Below are positions 44,813 through 52,774 of a DNA stretch of 64,000 nucleotides, piece by piece. Under the pieces are notes generated by a model. The model did not search any database. It was not told the origin of the DNA and was given only the letters and a program-made list of their open reading frames with translations. Origin of the DNA: Clostridium weizhouense (GTDB lineage: Bacteria; Bacillota; Clostridia; Clostridiales; Clostridiaceae). Location of the stretch: NCBI RefSeq assembly GCF_019431045.1, contig NZ_JAHXPT010000009.1, positions 1 through 64,000 on the forward strand, written 5' to 3'. Positions within the stretch are counted from its first letter, which is position 1, and every line of letters begins with the position of its first letter. The position numbers and the translations under genes are program-made.

Positions 44813-44843
44813 TTGACTATAACGTTACGTGATAGTTTATTAT
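44813..44843 (+). promoter_or_regulatory. MerR-type promoter with 19-bp spacer
   Basis: TTGACT (44813-44818) and TATTAT (44838-44843) are 19 bp apart, the elongated spacing activated by MerR proteins. The spacer holds the dyad ACTATAACGTTACGTGATAG then T (44817-44837). It lies about 45 bp upstream of the regulator gene, which implies autoactivation. Confidence 0.75.
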
Positions 44844-44886
44844 AAAGATGTAAGAAACAAGTACTAAACAATAAGGGGATGATTTT

Positions 44887-45657
44887 ATTTCTTATAAAGT
44901 AAAAGAGGTCTCTAATATGGTTGGAATAAGCGTACGAACACTCCACTATTATGACCAAATTGGATTATTAAAATCAGATACTATAACTGCCGCGGGGTAT
45001 AGACTTTATACAGAAAAGGATCTTGAAAAATTACAACAAATCCTCTTTTTTAAAGAACTTGATTTTAGTTTAAAAGAGATAAAAAACATTATAGAAAATC
45101 CGGGATTTGATAGAAAGCATGCATTAAATAATCACAAAAATTTATTATTGCAGAAAAAAGAGAGACTTGAAAAAATAATAGATACGCTTGAAAAAACTAT
45201 AAATTCAATTGATGGAGGAAAAGAAATGGATAAGAAGGAAATGTTTAATGGATTTGATATATCTGAAATAGAAAATTATAAGGTTAAATATGCAAAAGAA
45301 GTTAGAGAAAAGTATGGTAATTCAGAAGCATATAAGGAAAACAAAATAAAAACATCAAAGTATACAAAAGAAGATTGGAATAATATTATGGCATCTGGAA
45401 ATTTAATATTTGAAAAATTATCAAAATTAATGGATAAACCAAAAGAATTTTCAGAAGTTCAAGATGTAATTGAAGAATGGAGAAGGTATATAACTAATAA
45501 TTTTTATAATTGTACACCAGAAATATTTAGGGGTTTAGGACAAATGTATATTTATGATGAAAGATTTACAAATTTTATTAACGAAATTAAACCAGAATTA
45601 GCTAAATTTTTTAGTGAAGCAATTGAAGTATATTGTGATAATATAGATAAAAAATAG
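44887..45657 (+). CDS. MerR-family regulator with TipAS-like drug-binding domain
   Basis: The coding frame begins before ATG 44917: in frame from 44887 it reads (M)SYKVKEVSNMVGISVRTLHYYD, the normal MerR helix-turn-helix start. The first codon there is ATT, with AAGGGG 8 bases upstream. Either ATT is used, or one T is missing from the T-run at 44883-44886, which would join the out-of-frame ATG 44879. The coiled-coil linker is followed by a TipAS-like domain from MDKKEMFNGFDISEIENYKV to the end (EVREKYGNSEAY; FYNCTPEIFRGLGQMYIYD). TipA-type regulators are activated by thiopeptide and other drugs. No target other than itself is seen. Confidence 0.88.
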   Translation: MSYKVKEVSNMVGISVRTLHYYDQIGLLKSDTITAAGYRLYTEKDLEKLQQILFFKELDFSLKEIKNIIENPGFDRKHALNNHKNLLLQKKERLEKIIDTLEKTINSIDGGKEMDKKEMFNGFDISEIENYKVKYAKEVREKYGNSEAYKENKIKTSKYTKEDWNNIMASGNLIFEKLSKLMDKPKEFSEVQDVIEEWRRYITNNFYNCTPEIFRGLGQMYIYDERFTNFINEIKPELAKFFSEAIEVYCDNIDKK

Positions 45658-45740
45658 TAAACAAAGCATTGTTATAAAAATGAAAAAATTATTGAACTAT
45701 ATTATGATGATTTAAAAGTTTCCATGAAAAATAATAAATA

Positions 45741-45782
45741 AAAAATAGCTTATATAACTAATAATTATATAAGCTATTTTTA
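45741..45782 (+). terminator. Terminator before the two-component genes
   Basis: AAAAATAGCTTATATA (45741) and TATATAAGCTATTTTT (45766) form a 16-bp perfect stem with T5. Confidence 0.85.
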
Positions 45783-45876
45783 TGAATAAATTATAAAATT
45801 AATATGTTATATAATGTTAATATATAGTATAGTTAGTAAAAATTAAAATAAGTTAAGAAAGAGAAACGGTGATTAT

Positions 45877-46569
45877 ATGGATACTTGTAATATATTAATT
45901 ATAGAAGATGATGATGAGATAAATGATTTGATTTGTGATGCATTAAGCAAGGAAAATTATAATATAAGTCAAGCATTTGATGGAAGACAAGCTTTGGAAA
46001 TGTTCAATGATAGTATTAAGTTAATTATACTTGATTTAATGATCCCATATATTGATGGAATAGAAGTATTAAGAAGGATTAGGGAAAAGAGCATTTTGCC
46101 AGTAATAATTATTTCAGCTAAAGATGATGAATGTGATAGAGTAATTGGTCTTAGTATGGGTGCTGATGATTATATGATAAAGCCATTTTCAGTAAGAGAA
46201 TTAACAGCTAGGGTAAAAGCACAACTTAGAAGATATGTTGATTACAACAATAATGAAAATAAAAATTCTATTTTACAACATGATGAATTAAAATTAGATG
46301 TTTTGAATTATAGAGCTTTTAAAGGGGATAAAGAGTTAAATTTAAGACCAAAGGAATTTGAAATTTTAAAATTATTTCTTTCAAACTCTAATAGAGTTTT
46401 TACAAAGGCTCAAATATTTAATAATGTATGGGAAAATCAATATTTGAATGATGATAATAATACTGTAATGGTTCATATAAAAAGACTCAGAAATAAAATA
46501 GAAGATAATCCTAATGAGCCTAAATATATTCAAACTGTATGGGGAATAGGATATAAACTTGGTGAATAA
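45877..46569 (+). CDS. OmpR/PhoB-family response regulator
   Basis: ATG 45877 follows AAGAGAAACGGTGATT. The 230-residue protein has a receiver domain with the acidic pocket IEDDDEIND, phosphoacceptor Asp53 in LIILDLMIPYIDG, the switch Ser (IISAKDD) and Lys (DDYMIKPFS). A winged helix follows (LRPKEFEILKLFLSNSNRVF; VMVHIKRLRNKIEDNPNEPK). The kinase gene overlaps or abuts its end. The adjacent BcrA-type ABC genes suggest control of antimicrobial-peptide resistance. Confidence 0.93.
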   Translation: MDTCNILIIEDDDEINDLICDALSKENYNISQAFDGRQALEMFNDSIKLIILDLMIPYIDGIEVLRRIREKSILPVIIISAKDDECDRVIGLSMGADDYMIKPFSVRELTARVKAQLRRYVDYNNNENKNSILQHDELKLDVLNYRAFKGDKELNLRPKEFEILKLFLSNSNRVFTKAQIFNNVWENQYLNDDNNTVMVHIKRLRNKIEDNPNEPKYIQTVWGIGYKLGE

Positions 46570-46570
46570 T

Positions 46571-47566
46571 ATGAGTGTATTAAATTATGTATTAATTACT
46601 ATCATAGTCATTCTTGTAATTTTGCTTGTTTCATTATATCAAAAGTTAAATTATATATGTAAAATACTTGATCAAATATTAGATGGAAATTTAAATCAAA
46701 GAATAAGATTTCAAAATCATGTGAGACTTTTAAAAATATTAAGCATAAAAATAAATAAAGTAGTTGAAAAATTTCAGAGGTTATATGAAAAGAATAAGAT
46801 AGATGAAGAGTCAAGAAAAAGGATGATATCTAATATATCTCATGATCTTAGGACACCTTTAACTTCAATGCTTGGATATATGGAACTTATTCTTGAAGAA
46901 AGTAATTTTAATGATGAAGCTTTAAACTTAAATAATAGATTAAATGAAACTCAATTAAAAAATAATACTTTAAATGATGAACAAATATTGAAATACTTAA
47001 AAATAGTTTATAGTAAGGGAAATTATTTATACAATTTAATGGAGGAATTTTTTCAGATTTCTAAGTTAGATTCAAACGATATAAAATTAGAAATGAAGAA
47101 AATTAATATATCTGAAATTATAAGGAAAAATATAATTTCATTTTTTAATGAGATAAAAAAGCTTAATATAGATCCAAAAATAAATATTACAGAAGAAGAC
47201 ATATATATATTAAGTGATGAAAAAGCATTAAATAGAATTTCAAGTAATTTAATAAATAATTCGTTAAAACATGCCTCAAAGGCTACAGAAATAGGAATTG
47301 ATTTAAATTATGATGAGAATAATGTTTTTATTAATATATGGGATAACGGTATTGGAATACCAAAAGAAGAAATAAAATATATTTTTGATAGACTATATAC
47401 AGTAGAAAAATCAAGAAAATTAAATTTAAAAAGCAGTGGACTTGGACTTACTATAGTAAAGAAATTAGTAGAATCATTAGGAGGAAGTATATCTGTGAGC
47501 AGTGTTCCGTTTGAAAAGACAGTGTTTAGAGTTATATTGCCAAGAAATTTTAAGAAAGTATCATGA
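46571..47566 (+). CDS. Sensor histidine kinase of the BceS/SpaK-like type
   Basis: ATG 46571 lies 1 base after the regulator's stop; GTG 46559 is an alternative that overlaps it. The 331-residue protein has only one clear N-terminal membrane segment (VLITIIVILVILLVSLY) and almost no extracellular domain. The H-box is ISNISHDLRTPLTSMLGYME. The ATPase boxes are N (LINNSLKHA), G1 (IWDNGIGIP), F (IFDRLYTVEK) and G2 (SSGLGLTIVKKLV). Kinases of this kind sense drugs through or near the membrane, often with a partner ABC transporter such as the one encoded downstream. Confidence 0.9.
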   Translation: MSVLNYVLITIIVILVILLVSLYQKLNYICKILDQILDGNLNQRIRFQNHVRLLKILSIKINKVVEKFQRLYEKNKIDEESRKRMISNISHDLRTPLTSMLGYMELILEESNFNDEALNLNNRLNETQLKNNTLNDEQILKYLKIVYSKGNYLYNLMEEFFQISKLDSNDIKLEMKKINISEIIRKNIISFFNEIKKLNIDPKINITEEDIYILSDEKALNRISSNLINNSLKHASKATEIGIDLNYDENNVFINIWDNGIGIPKEEIKYIFDRLYTVEKSRKLNLKSSGLGLTIVKKLVESLGGSISVSSVPFEKTVFRVILPRNFKKVS

Positions 47567-47745
47567 GATATTTAATCATATTCCGTTATGATTTAAAGAA
47601 TATTGATATTATAGTTATAAGATTATAGAAAGTAAATTTTAATGTTAGTTCACATTTATACGATATTTTTAAATTTTGATTAAATTTCAATTTACTAATT
47701 AATGGGAAAGTTAAGAAATATGTAAGAACTTATTAAAAGTGGTGT

Positions 47746-47782
47746 AAGGACTATGTTGTATATTAAAAACATAGTCTTTTTT
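47746..47782 (+). terminator. Terminator after the kinase gene region
   Basis: AAGGACTATGTT pairs (one G-U) with AACATAGTCTTTTTT. It separates the two-component genes from the ABC genes. The sequence 47587-47680 before it contains a weak family B repeat. Confidence 0.75.
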
Positions 47783-47818
47783 AATGTCTAGGAAAGTATA
47801 GAATTTTTGAAACCTGAA

Positions 47819-47881
47819 AGCCTATGACTTTCAAGCACAATTGTTCATTGTCAACTGTCAATTTTTCATTGGAACGTGGCG
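47819..47881. repeat. Repeat family C fragment
   Basis: CACAATTGTTCATTGTCAAC followed by TGTCAATTTTTCATTGGAAC and GTGGCG matches the right part of the copy at 39362-39560, including the ending AACGTGGCG. It lies 60 bp upstream of the ABC ATPase gene. Confidence 0.65.
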
Positions 47882-47943
47882 TATTCGCTTTTGTTCTTTA
47901 TTGAATAATTATTAAAAGATTAATTAAATTTAGGAGGAGAGAG

Positions 47944-48852
47944 ATGGATTATATTTTAAAAACAAATAATTTAACTAAGAATTTTAAAAAATTCTCTGCA
48001 GTTAAAAATTTAAATATGAGTATCAAACCAGGAGAAATTTATGGTTTTCTTGGTAAGAATGGTGCTGGAAAAACTACAACAATAAGGATGATCATGGGAC
48101 TTATAAAAATTACTTCAGGTGAAATAGAATTATTTTCACAAAAATATTCAAATAAAAATAAAAATCTACTTCAAAGAGTTGGATCAATGATAGAATATCC
48201 AGGTTTTTATCCCAATCTTACAGCAGCAGAGAACTTAGAAATACACAGAAGAATGATGGGAATACAAGATAAAGATAGTATAATAGACTCCTTAAAAATA
48301 ACAGGTATAGCAGATGTTAAGGATAAAAAGGTTAAAGAATTTTCTTTAGGTATGAAACAAAGACTTGGAATAGCTAGATCACTTTTGCATCATCCAGAAT
48401 TTTTGATATTGGATGAACCAATTAATGGACTTGATCCAACAGGAATAAAAGAAATTAGAGAATTGATTATAGAATTATGTAACAAGCAAGGAATTACATT
48501 TTTAATTTCAACACATATATTAAGTGAAATTCAACAGATGGCAACAAAGATAGGAATAATTCATAAAGGAGAGTTGCTAGAAGAAATAAATTATGATGAA
48601 TTACAAAAAAGAAATAGACATTATATAAATATAAGAGTAAATGATGATAAAAAGGCTTCATTCATATTAGAAGATAAATTGAAATTAAAAGACTATGTTA
48701 TATGGGAAAAGAACACTTTAAGAGTTTATGAAAATTTAGAACAAGCCTCAATTATAAATAAAATCTTAGTTTCAAATAATGTAGGGATAAATGAATTATG
48801 CATTAAAGCAGATAGTTTAGAAGATCATTTTCTAAGACTTACTGAAAAGTAG
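47944..48852 (+). CDS. BcrA-type ABC transporter ATPase
   Basis: ATG 47944 follows TTAGGAGGAGAG. The 302-residue protein has Walker A GKNGAGKTTTIRM, signature SLGMKQRLGIARSLL, Walker B FLILDEPINGLDP and the switch His in ISTHILSE, plus the roughly 80-residue C-terminal extension of BcrA-like ATPases. With the two following ABC-2 permeases it should form an exporter or flippase giving resistance to bacitracin-like or lantibiotic peptides. The two-component system upstream probably induces it. Confidence 0.93.
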   Translation: MDYILKTNNLTKNFKKFSAVKNLNMSIKPGEIYGFLGKNGAGKTTTIRMIMGLIKITSGEIELFSQKYSNKNKNLLQRVGSMIEYPGFYPNLTAAENLEIHRRMMGIQDKDSIIDSLKITGIADVKDKKVKEFSLGMKQRLGIARSLLHHPEFLILDEPINGLDPTGIKEIRELIIELCNKQGITFLISTHILSEIQQMATKIGIIHKGELLEEINYDELQKRNRHYINIRVNDDKKASFILEDKLKLKDYVIWEKNTLRVYENLEQASIINKILVSNNVGINELCIKADSLEDHFLRLTEK

Positions 48853-48915
48853 TAGATTTTATGTAAATAAAAAACAGTAGAGTAGTATACTTGTTTACTA
48901 AATGGGAGGAAGTAC

Positions 48916-49632
48916 ATGTTTAATATAATATATTCAGAATTTTTGAAGCTTAAAAAGTCATACATTATTATAATTGCTTTAATTGTAACATTGTTTATTC
49001 CAATAGTTATGGTTATTGAAATGGGAAAAGATAATTGTATTAAAGGTTATATAGTAAATATGGATTTCTTTCAAATTCAATTTATATATATAGTTATTTT
49101 TTCTTTAATATCAAGTTATATTTTTTCAAGGGAATTCATAGATAAGACTGCTAATGTGATATATTCTTATCCAATGAGTAGAATGAAAATTTTTTTTGGA
49201 AAATTCATTACAATATTAATGATTATTTTATTTATATATGTAATCAATTTTTTTATTAGAATTTTAATATTATATGCAATATGGGGATGGGCAGAAGTCA
49301 AAGATGTGATTAATTATGAAGTCAAAATACTAGTATATTCATTTTTAGCTCAAATTTTAATAATTCCTATACCAATATTAATTGGAGGTATAAGTAAAAA
49401 TATTATATTTTCAGTAATATATGGTGTACTAGGAGCAGTTTCATCAATATTTATGATGATAAGTGGAATATACATGCAATGTTCACCTTTAATGATACCA
49501 TTTCTACCTGTTTGTTATTTCTATGTAGGAGATCCAATTGATTTTATATTAGTTCCTATTGTTGGAGTATCAACTTTTGTTATATCTATGTTTTTATGTA
49601 TATATCATTACAATAATATAGAGATAAATTAG
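48916..49632 (+). CDS. ABC-2 type permease, subunit 1
   Basis: ATG 48916 follows ATGGGAGGAAGTAC. The 238-residue protein has six membrane segments and begins MFNIIYSEFLKLKKSYIIII, the typical lantibiotic-immunity/BcrB permease start. The cytosolic motif YIFSREFIDKTANVIYSYPM is conserved. Its stop is immediately followed by a family A repeat that separates it from the second permease. Confidence 0.88.
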   Translation: MFNIIYSEFLKLKKSYIIIIALIVTLFIPIVMVIEMGKDNCIKGYIVNMDFFQIQFIYIVIFSLISSYIFSREFIDKTANVIYSYPMSRMKIFFGKFITILMIILFIYVINFFIRILILYAIWGWAEVKDVINYEVKILVYSFLAQILIIPIPILIGGISKNIIFSVIYGVLGAVSSIFMMISGIYMQCSPLMIPFLPVCYFYVGDPIDFILVPIVGVSTFVISMFLCIYHYNNIEIN

Positions 49633-49743
49633 GCACATTCAAAAAAACAACTAGTCCATTTGCCAGCCTATTTCCCATCAATGGTGTCGATAAAAAATAT
49701 TCATGGCAACTTTAGATTTATTATTTATTTTCATGTGCCTTAA
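49631..49743. repeat. Repeat family A element inside the ABC operon
   Basis: TTAGGCACATTCAAAAAAAC at the left and TTATTTTCATGTGCCTTAAA at the right form terminal inverted repeats. The left end supplies or abuts the stop codon of permease 1. The 113-bp element has no gene. It looks like a MITE inserted between two originally adjacent genes. Confidence 0.75.
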
Positions 49744-49760
49744 AGAATGGAGGATTTAAG

Positions 49761-50492
49761 ATGTTAAATGTAATATATTCAGAATTTTTAAAGCTTAAGA
49801 AATCTTATATTATTCTCTTAGTATTAATAGGAGGAAGTGTAAATCCAGGATTTATGGATTTAGCAATAATGGTATCAGGAGAAAAAAATAGGACTTTTGA
49901 AAAGTATGTTTATAATATAGAGCTAATAAATTTTAGTTTGATATATGGGATTTTATTTGCATTAATAGCAGGATATATTTTTTGTAGAGAGTATAGTGAT
50001 AAAACTGCAAGTACACTGTATGCTTATCCAATTAGCAGAGTAAAAATATTCATAGGAAAATTAATAATAATATATGCACTAATTACTATAGTTTATTTTA
50101 TTCAAATGGTAACAATGTATCTAGGATATTATATGTTATATGGTTCAATAGAATATAAATTGATAATTAATGATATAAAGGTTAATATATGCTCACTATT
50201 ATTTCAATTTTTACTCATTCCAATCCCAATATTTATTGCAAATATAAGTAAAAATATTGTGCTTACAGTATCATATGGAATATTAAGTTTTATAATTACA
50301 GCATCATTAACTAGAATGAAGTCTTTTTATATAAAATACATTCCATTACTTACACCATATTTTTGTGCAAAAAATTTTTATTATCCAGGTAAGGTTGATA
50401 TGATGGCAGCAATAACTTCTGGAATTATATGTTTTGTCATATCAATAGCATTATGTATTTATCAATACAATAAAACTGATATGACCTATTAA
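49761..50492 (+). CDS. ABC-2 type permease, subunit 2
   Basis: ATG 49761 follows AATGGAGGATTTAAG. The 243-residue protein is a paralogue of the preceding permease (MLNVIYSEFLKLKKSYIILL; YIFCREYSDKTASTLYAYPI), with six membrane segments. Two related permeases per ATPase are usual for LanFEG/BcrABC-like exporters. A complete family B repeat follows the gene. Confidence 0.88.
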   Translation: MLNVIYSEFLKLKKSYIILLVLIGGSVNPGFMDLAIMVSGEKNRTFEKYVYNIELINFSLIYGILFALIAGYIFCREYSDKTASTLYAYPISRVKIFIGKLIIIYALITIVYFIQMVTMYLGYYMLYGSIEYKLIINDIKVNICSLLFQFLLIPIPIFIANISKNIVLTVSYGILSFIITASLTRMKSFYIKYIPLLTPYFCAKNFYYPGKVDMMAAITSGIICFVISIALCIYQYNKTDMTY

Positions 50493-50499
50493 TTAATAT

Positions 50500-50595
50500 G
50501 GCTATGTTTTAAGTGAGTGTTGATATTATAGAAAGCAAATTCCAATGCGATTTCGCCCTTATACTAGAATATCAATACTGTTTTAAAACATAACC
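50500..50595. repeat. Repeat family B, best complete copy
   Basis: Left GGCTATGTTTTAAGTGAGTG then TTGATATTATAG; right CTAGAATATCAATACTGTTT then TAAAACATAACC. The two ends are near-perfect inverted repeats of about 28 bp around a 40-bp centre. This copy defines the family seen at 9891, 12121, 28861, 33848, 38952, 57735 and 62212. It is non-coding and MITE-like. Confidence 0.8.
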
Positions 50596-50648
50596 ATTAA
50601 TATTAAAGATAGAATATATAAGAAAAATTTCATATTAAGGAGTTTTAT

Positions 50649-51902
50649 ATGAGAAAATTTATAAAAATTAATTTCTGTTTTGTATTAGTTTTTTTACTAC
50701 TATTTATTACTGGATGTGAAACTCAGTATTTAGGAGGAGATAGAAATACTAAATGGGAGAAAGATTTAAATTATTTACAAAAAGCTCTTCCTAAAAAGCA
50801 TGTAAACTTATTTTTTAGAATTAGTGAAGAAGAATTCAACAAAGAAATAAATGATTTAAAAGAATCAATTAATACGTTAAATGATGATGAGATAGTAGAT
50901 GGTATTTATAAGATTGTTGCATCTGTAGGGGAAGGACATACTAAAGCTTATAAAGGTTTTTTGAAAAAGTATCCTTTACAATTTTACTATTTTGATGATG
51001 GCATATATTTAATTAATACAATGGATAAATATAAAGAAGCATTAAATTGTAAACTAACAAAGATAAATGGAATGGATATACAATCTATTAAAAATATTTT
51101 GTTGCCTTTAGTATCAAATGAAAATGAAGCAACTATAAAAAAATGCATTCCTACTTATTTAAATGTACCAGATGTTCTTCATGGAGTAAAAATAATTGAT
51201 AATATTGATTCAACTAAATTTACTTTTGAAAATGCGGATGGAAAAGTATTTGATTTGCAAATAGATGCACTGGAAACAGATAAAAATAATGAAGAATTTA
51301 TTGTAAGTGATGAGAAGGATGATTCTTATCCTCTTTATATGCAAAAAAGAAGTTTAAATTATTGGTATAAATATTTAGAAGATGAGAAGACGTTATATTT
51401 TAAATATAATCAATGCTTACCAGATGAAGAAGCGGGAGATATAACTAATTTTACTAATGAAGTCTTAAATTTTATTGATAATAATCCAGTAGAGAAATTT
51501 GTAATTGATATGAGAAATAATTCTGGTGGAACTAGTGGATATTTAGATCCTATTATAGATGGGATAAAGAGAAGAAATAGAAATAATGAAAAAAAATTAT
51601 TTGTTATAGTTGGAAGAGAAACTTTTTCTGCTCCAATAGTAGATGCATGTAAATTAAGAGAAGAAACAAATGCTACATTTGTTGGAAGCCCAACTAGTGG
51701 TAAGCCTAATCATTATGGTGAAGCAAAAGGATTTGAATTACCTAATTCTAAAATATCAATAAGATATTCAACAAAGAAGTTTGAAATATCTAAGGATGAG
51801 GGTGATGCATTAATACCAGATCATATTATTGAGATTTCTATGAATGATTATTTAAATAAAAAAGATCCTGTTTTAGATTATATTTTCAATGTGGCTAAAT
51901 AG
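50649..51902 (+). CDS. S41-like (tail-specific protease family) lipoprotein
   Basis: ATG 50649 follows TTAAGGAGTTTTAT. The 417-residue product has a lipoprotein signal with lipobox FITGC (Cys about 23). The C-terminal S41-type fold has KFVIDMRNNSGGTSGYLDPI and LFVIVGRETFSAPIVDACKL, with the nucleophile Ser expected in TFSA, then GSPTSGKPNHYGE. No PDZ domain is visible; the middle (LINTMDKYKEAL ... KINGMDI) is a degenerate one. It would sit on the outer face of the membrane. It follows the ABC genes, with a family B repeat between. Substrate unknown. Confidence 0.8.
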   Translation: MRKFIKINFCFVLVFLLLFITGCETQYLGGDRNTKWEKDLNYLQKALPKKHVNLFFRISEEEFNKEINDLKESINTLNDDEIVDGIYKIVASVGEGHTKAYKGFLKKYPLQFYYFDDGIYLINTMDKYKEALNCKLTKINGMDIQSIKNILLPLVSNENEATIKKCIPTYLNVPDVLHGVKIIDNIDSTKFTFENADGKVFDLQIDALETDKNNEEFIVSDEKDDSYPLYMQKRSLNYWYKYLEDEKTLYFKYNQCLPDEEAGDITNFTNEVLNFIDNNPVEKFVIDMRNNSGGTSGYLDPIIDGIKRRNRNNEKKLFVIVGRETFSAPIVDACKLREETNATFVGSPTSGKPNHYGEAKGFELPNSKISIRYSTKKFEISKDEGDALIPDHIIEISMNDYLNKKDPVLDYIFNVAK

Positions 51903-51957
51903 TAAATTAAAGTATTAAACAATACATTAAAGTTTAGTATTTTAAGTATCAGTAATG

Positions 51958-52062
51958 TATTAAGTAAAATGAAAATAGTTTATAATAATACTAAAATGAT
52001 ATGTTTTAAATGAATGTTGATATTATATTCAAGATAAAGATATGTTTGAAGTTTATGTTTAA
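51958..52062 (+). pseudogene. Deletion remnant of a fourth AAA/PD-(D/E)XK gene with its upstream repeats
   Basis: 51958-52020 carries the E block (GTAAAATGAAAATAGTTTAT) and the left end of family B, exactly as upstream of paralogues 2 and 3. At 52027 it jumps to ATTCAAGATAAAGATATGTT and GAAGTTTATGTTTAA, the last codons of those genes (41142-41177). The related terminator follows. The intervening 1.5-kb gene has been deleted. Confidence 0.75.
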
Positions 52063-52079
52063 GTCTTAATATAAAATAA

Positions 52080-52112
52080 TAAAACACCTATACATAAGTA
52101 TAGGTGTTTTTA
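52080..52112. terminator. Terminator shared by the AAA remnant and the tRNA gene
   Basis: AAAACACCTATAC pairs with GTATAGGTGTTTT around ATAA. It ends at the CCA end of the minus-strand tRNA, so it can act in both directions. Confidence 0.85.
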
Positions 52113-52188
<76 letters not shown>

Positions 52189-52234
52189 TTAATTTATAAG
52201 ACATAGTTTTTAAATAACTCCTGTCTAGAGTTCT

Positions 52235-52263
52235 ACTATACCTTAATAAATACATAAAGTCAA
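52235..52263 (-). promoter_or_regulatory. Promoter of the tRNA-fMet gene
   Basis: On the minus strand TTGACT (52263-52258), 17 bp, TATAGT (52240-52235), about 46 bases before the tRNA. Confidence 0.75.
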
Positions 52264-52281
52264 GTAATTATACTAATTAGT

Positions 52282-52313
52282 TTAAAAAAAGACCCTGTTT
52301 TAGATTATATTTT
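52282..52313 (+). pseudogene. Remnant of an S41 lipoprotein gene 3' end
   Basis: AAAAAAAGACCCTGTTTTAG followed by ATTATATTTT repeats the last codons of the S41-like gene (51856-51888, KKDPVLDYIF) with one base change. A duplicate of that gene must once have ended on the far side of the tRNA. Confidence 0.6.
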
Positions 52314-52325
52314 AAATAATGAAAA

Positions 52326-52375
52326 TTAGGCTTGGTAGATTGACTTGTTATTTTTTTTGATTATGCCTTAAATAA
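52326..52375. repeat. Repeat family A fragment
   Basis: TTAGGCTTGGTAGATTGACT ... TTTGATTATGCCTTAA is a shortened family A element. The remaining 52376-52712 is AT-rich without a gene. Confidence 0.5.
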
Positions 52376-52712
52376 AATAATAAATGAATAGGTTTCTATA
52401 TTATTTTTATTAATATTATTTATGAGTAAAGTTATAATTTAAAAACAATTATACTTTTAATCTTAAAAATAATATATTAATTATAATATTCTGTCATAGT
52501 TTGATATAAAGTTTCATAATTATATATATTACCCTAATATTATTTTATCTTAATAATTGTATATATTGTTAAAATAAGCTATTTATTTAAAAAAATTGTT
52601 AATAATTTGTGATTTATAACAAAAAAAGAGTTATTAGATATATAATTTTTGTATTTTATCGAGAAAAAAGTAATTGAATAAAATATCTACAAAATATTAC
52701 ATTTTTCAGTAT

Positions 52713-52741
52713 TTACTTCCAAAAATTATTAAGGTATGATA
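52713..52741 (+). promoter_or_regulatory. Promoter of the first PLD-CBM20 gene
   Basis: TTTACT, 17 bp, TATGAT. The wider block TATTTACTTCCAAAAATTAT resembles 62861-62882 (TATTTACTTTTTAAAAATTA) before the secreted phosphodiesterase gene, suggesting common control. Confidence 0.65.
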
Positions 52742-52774
52742 GTTAACGATTTTAAATTTTAGGGGGTAATTACA

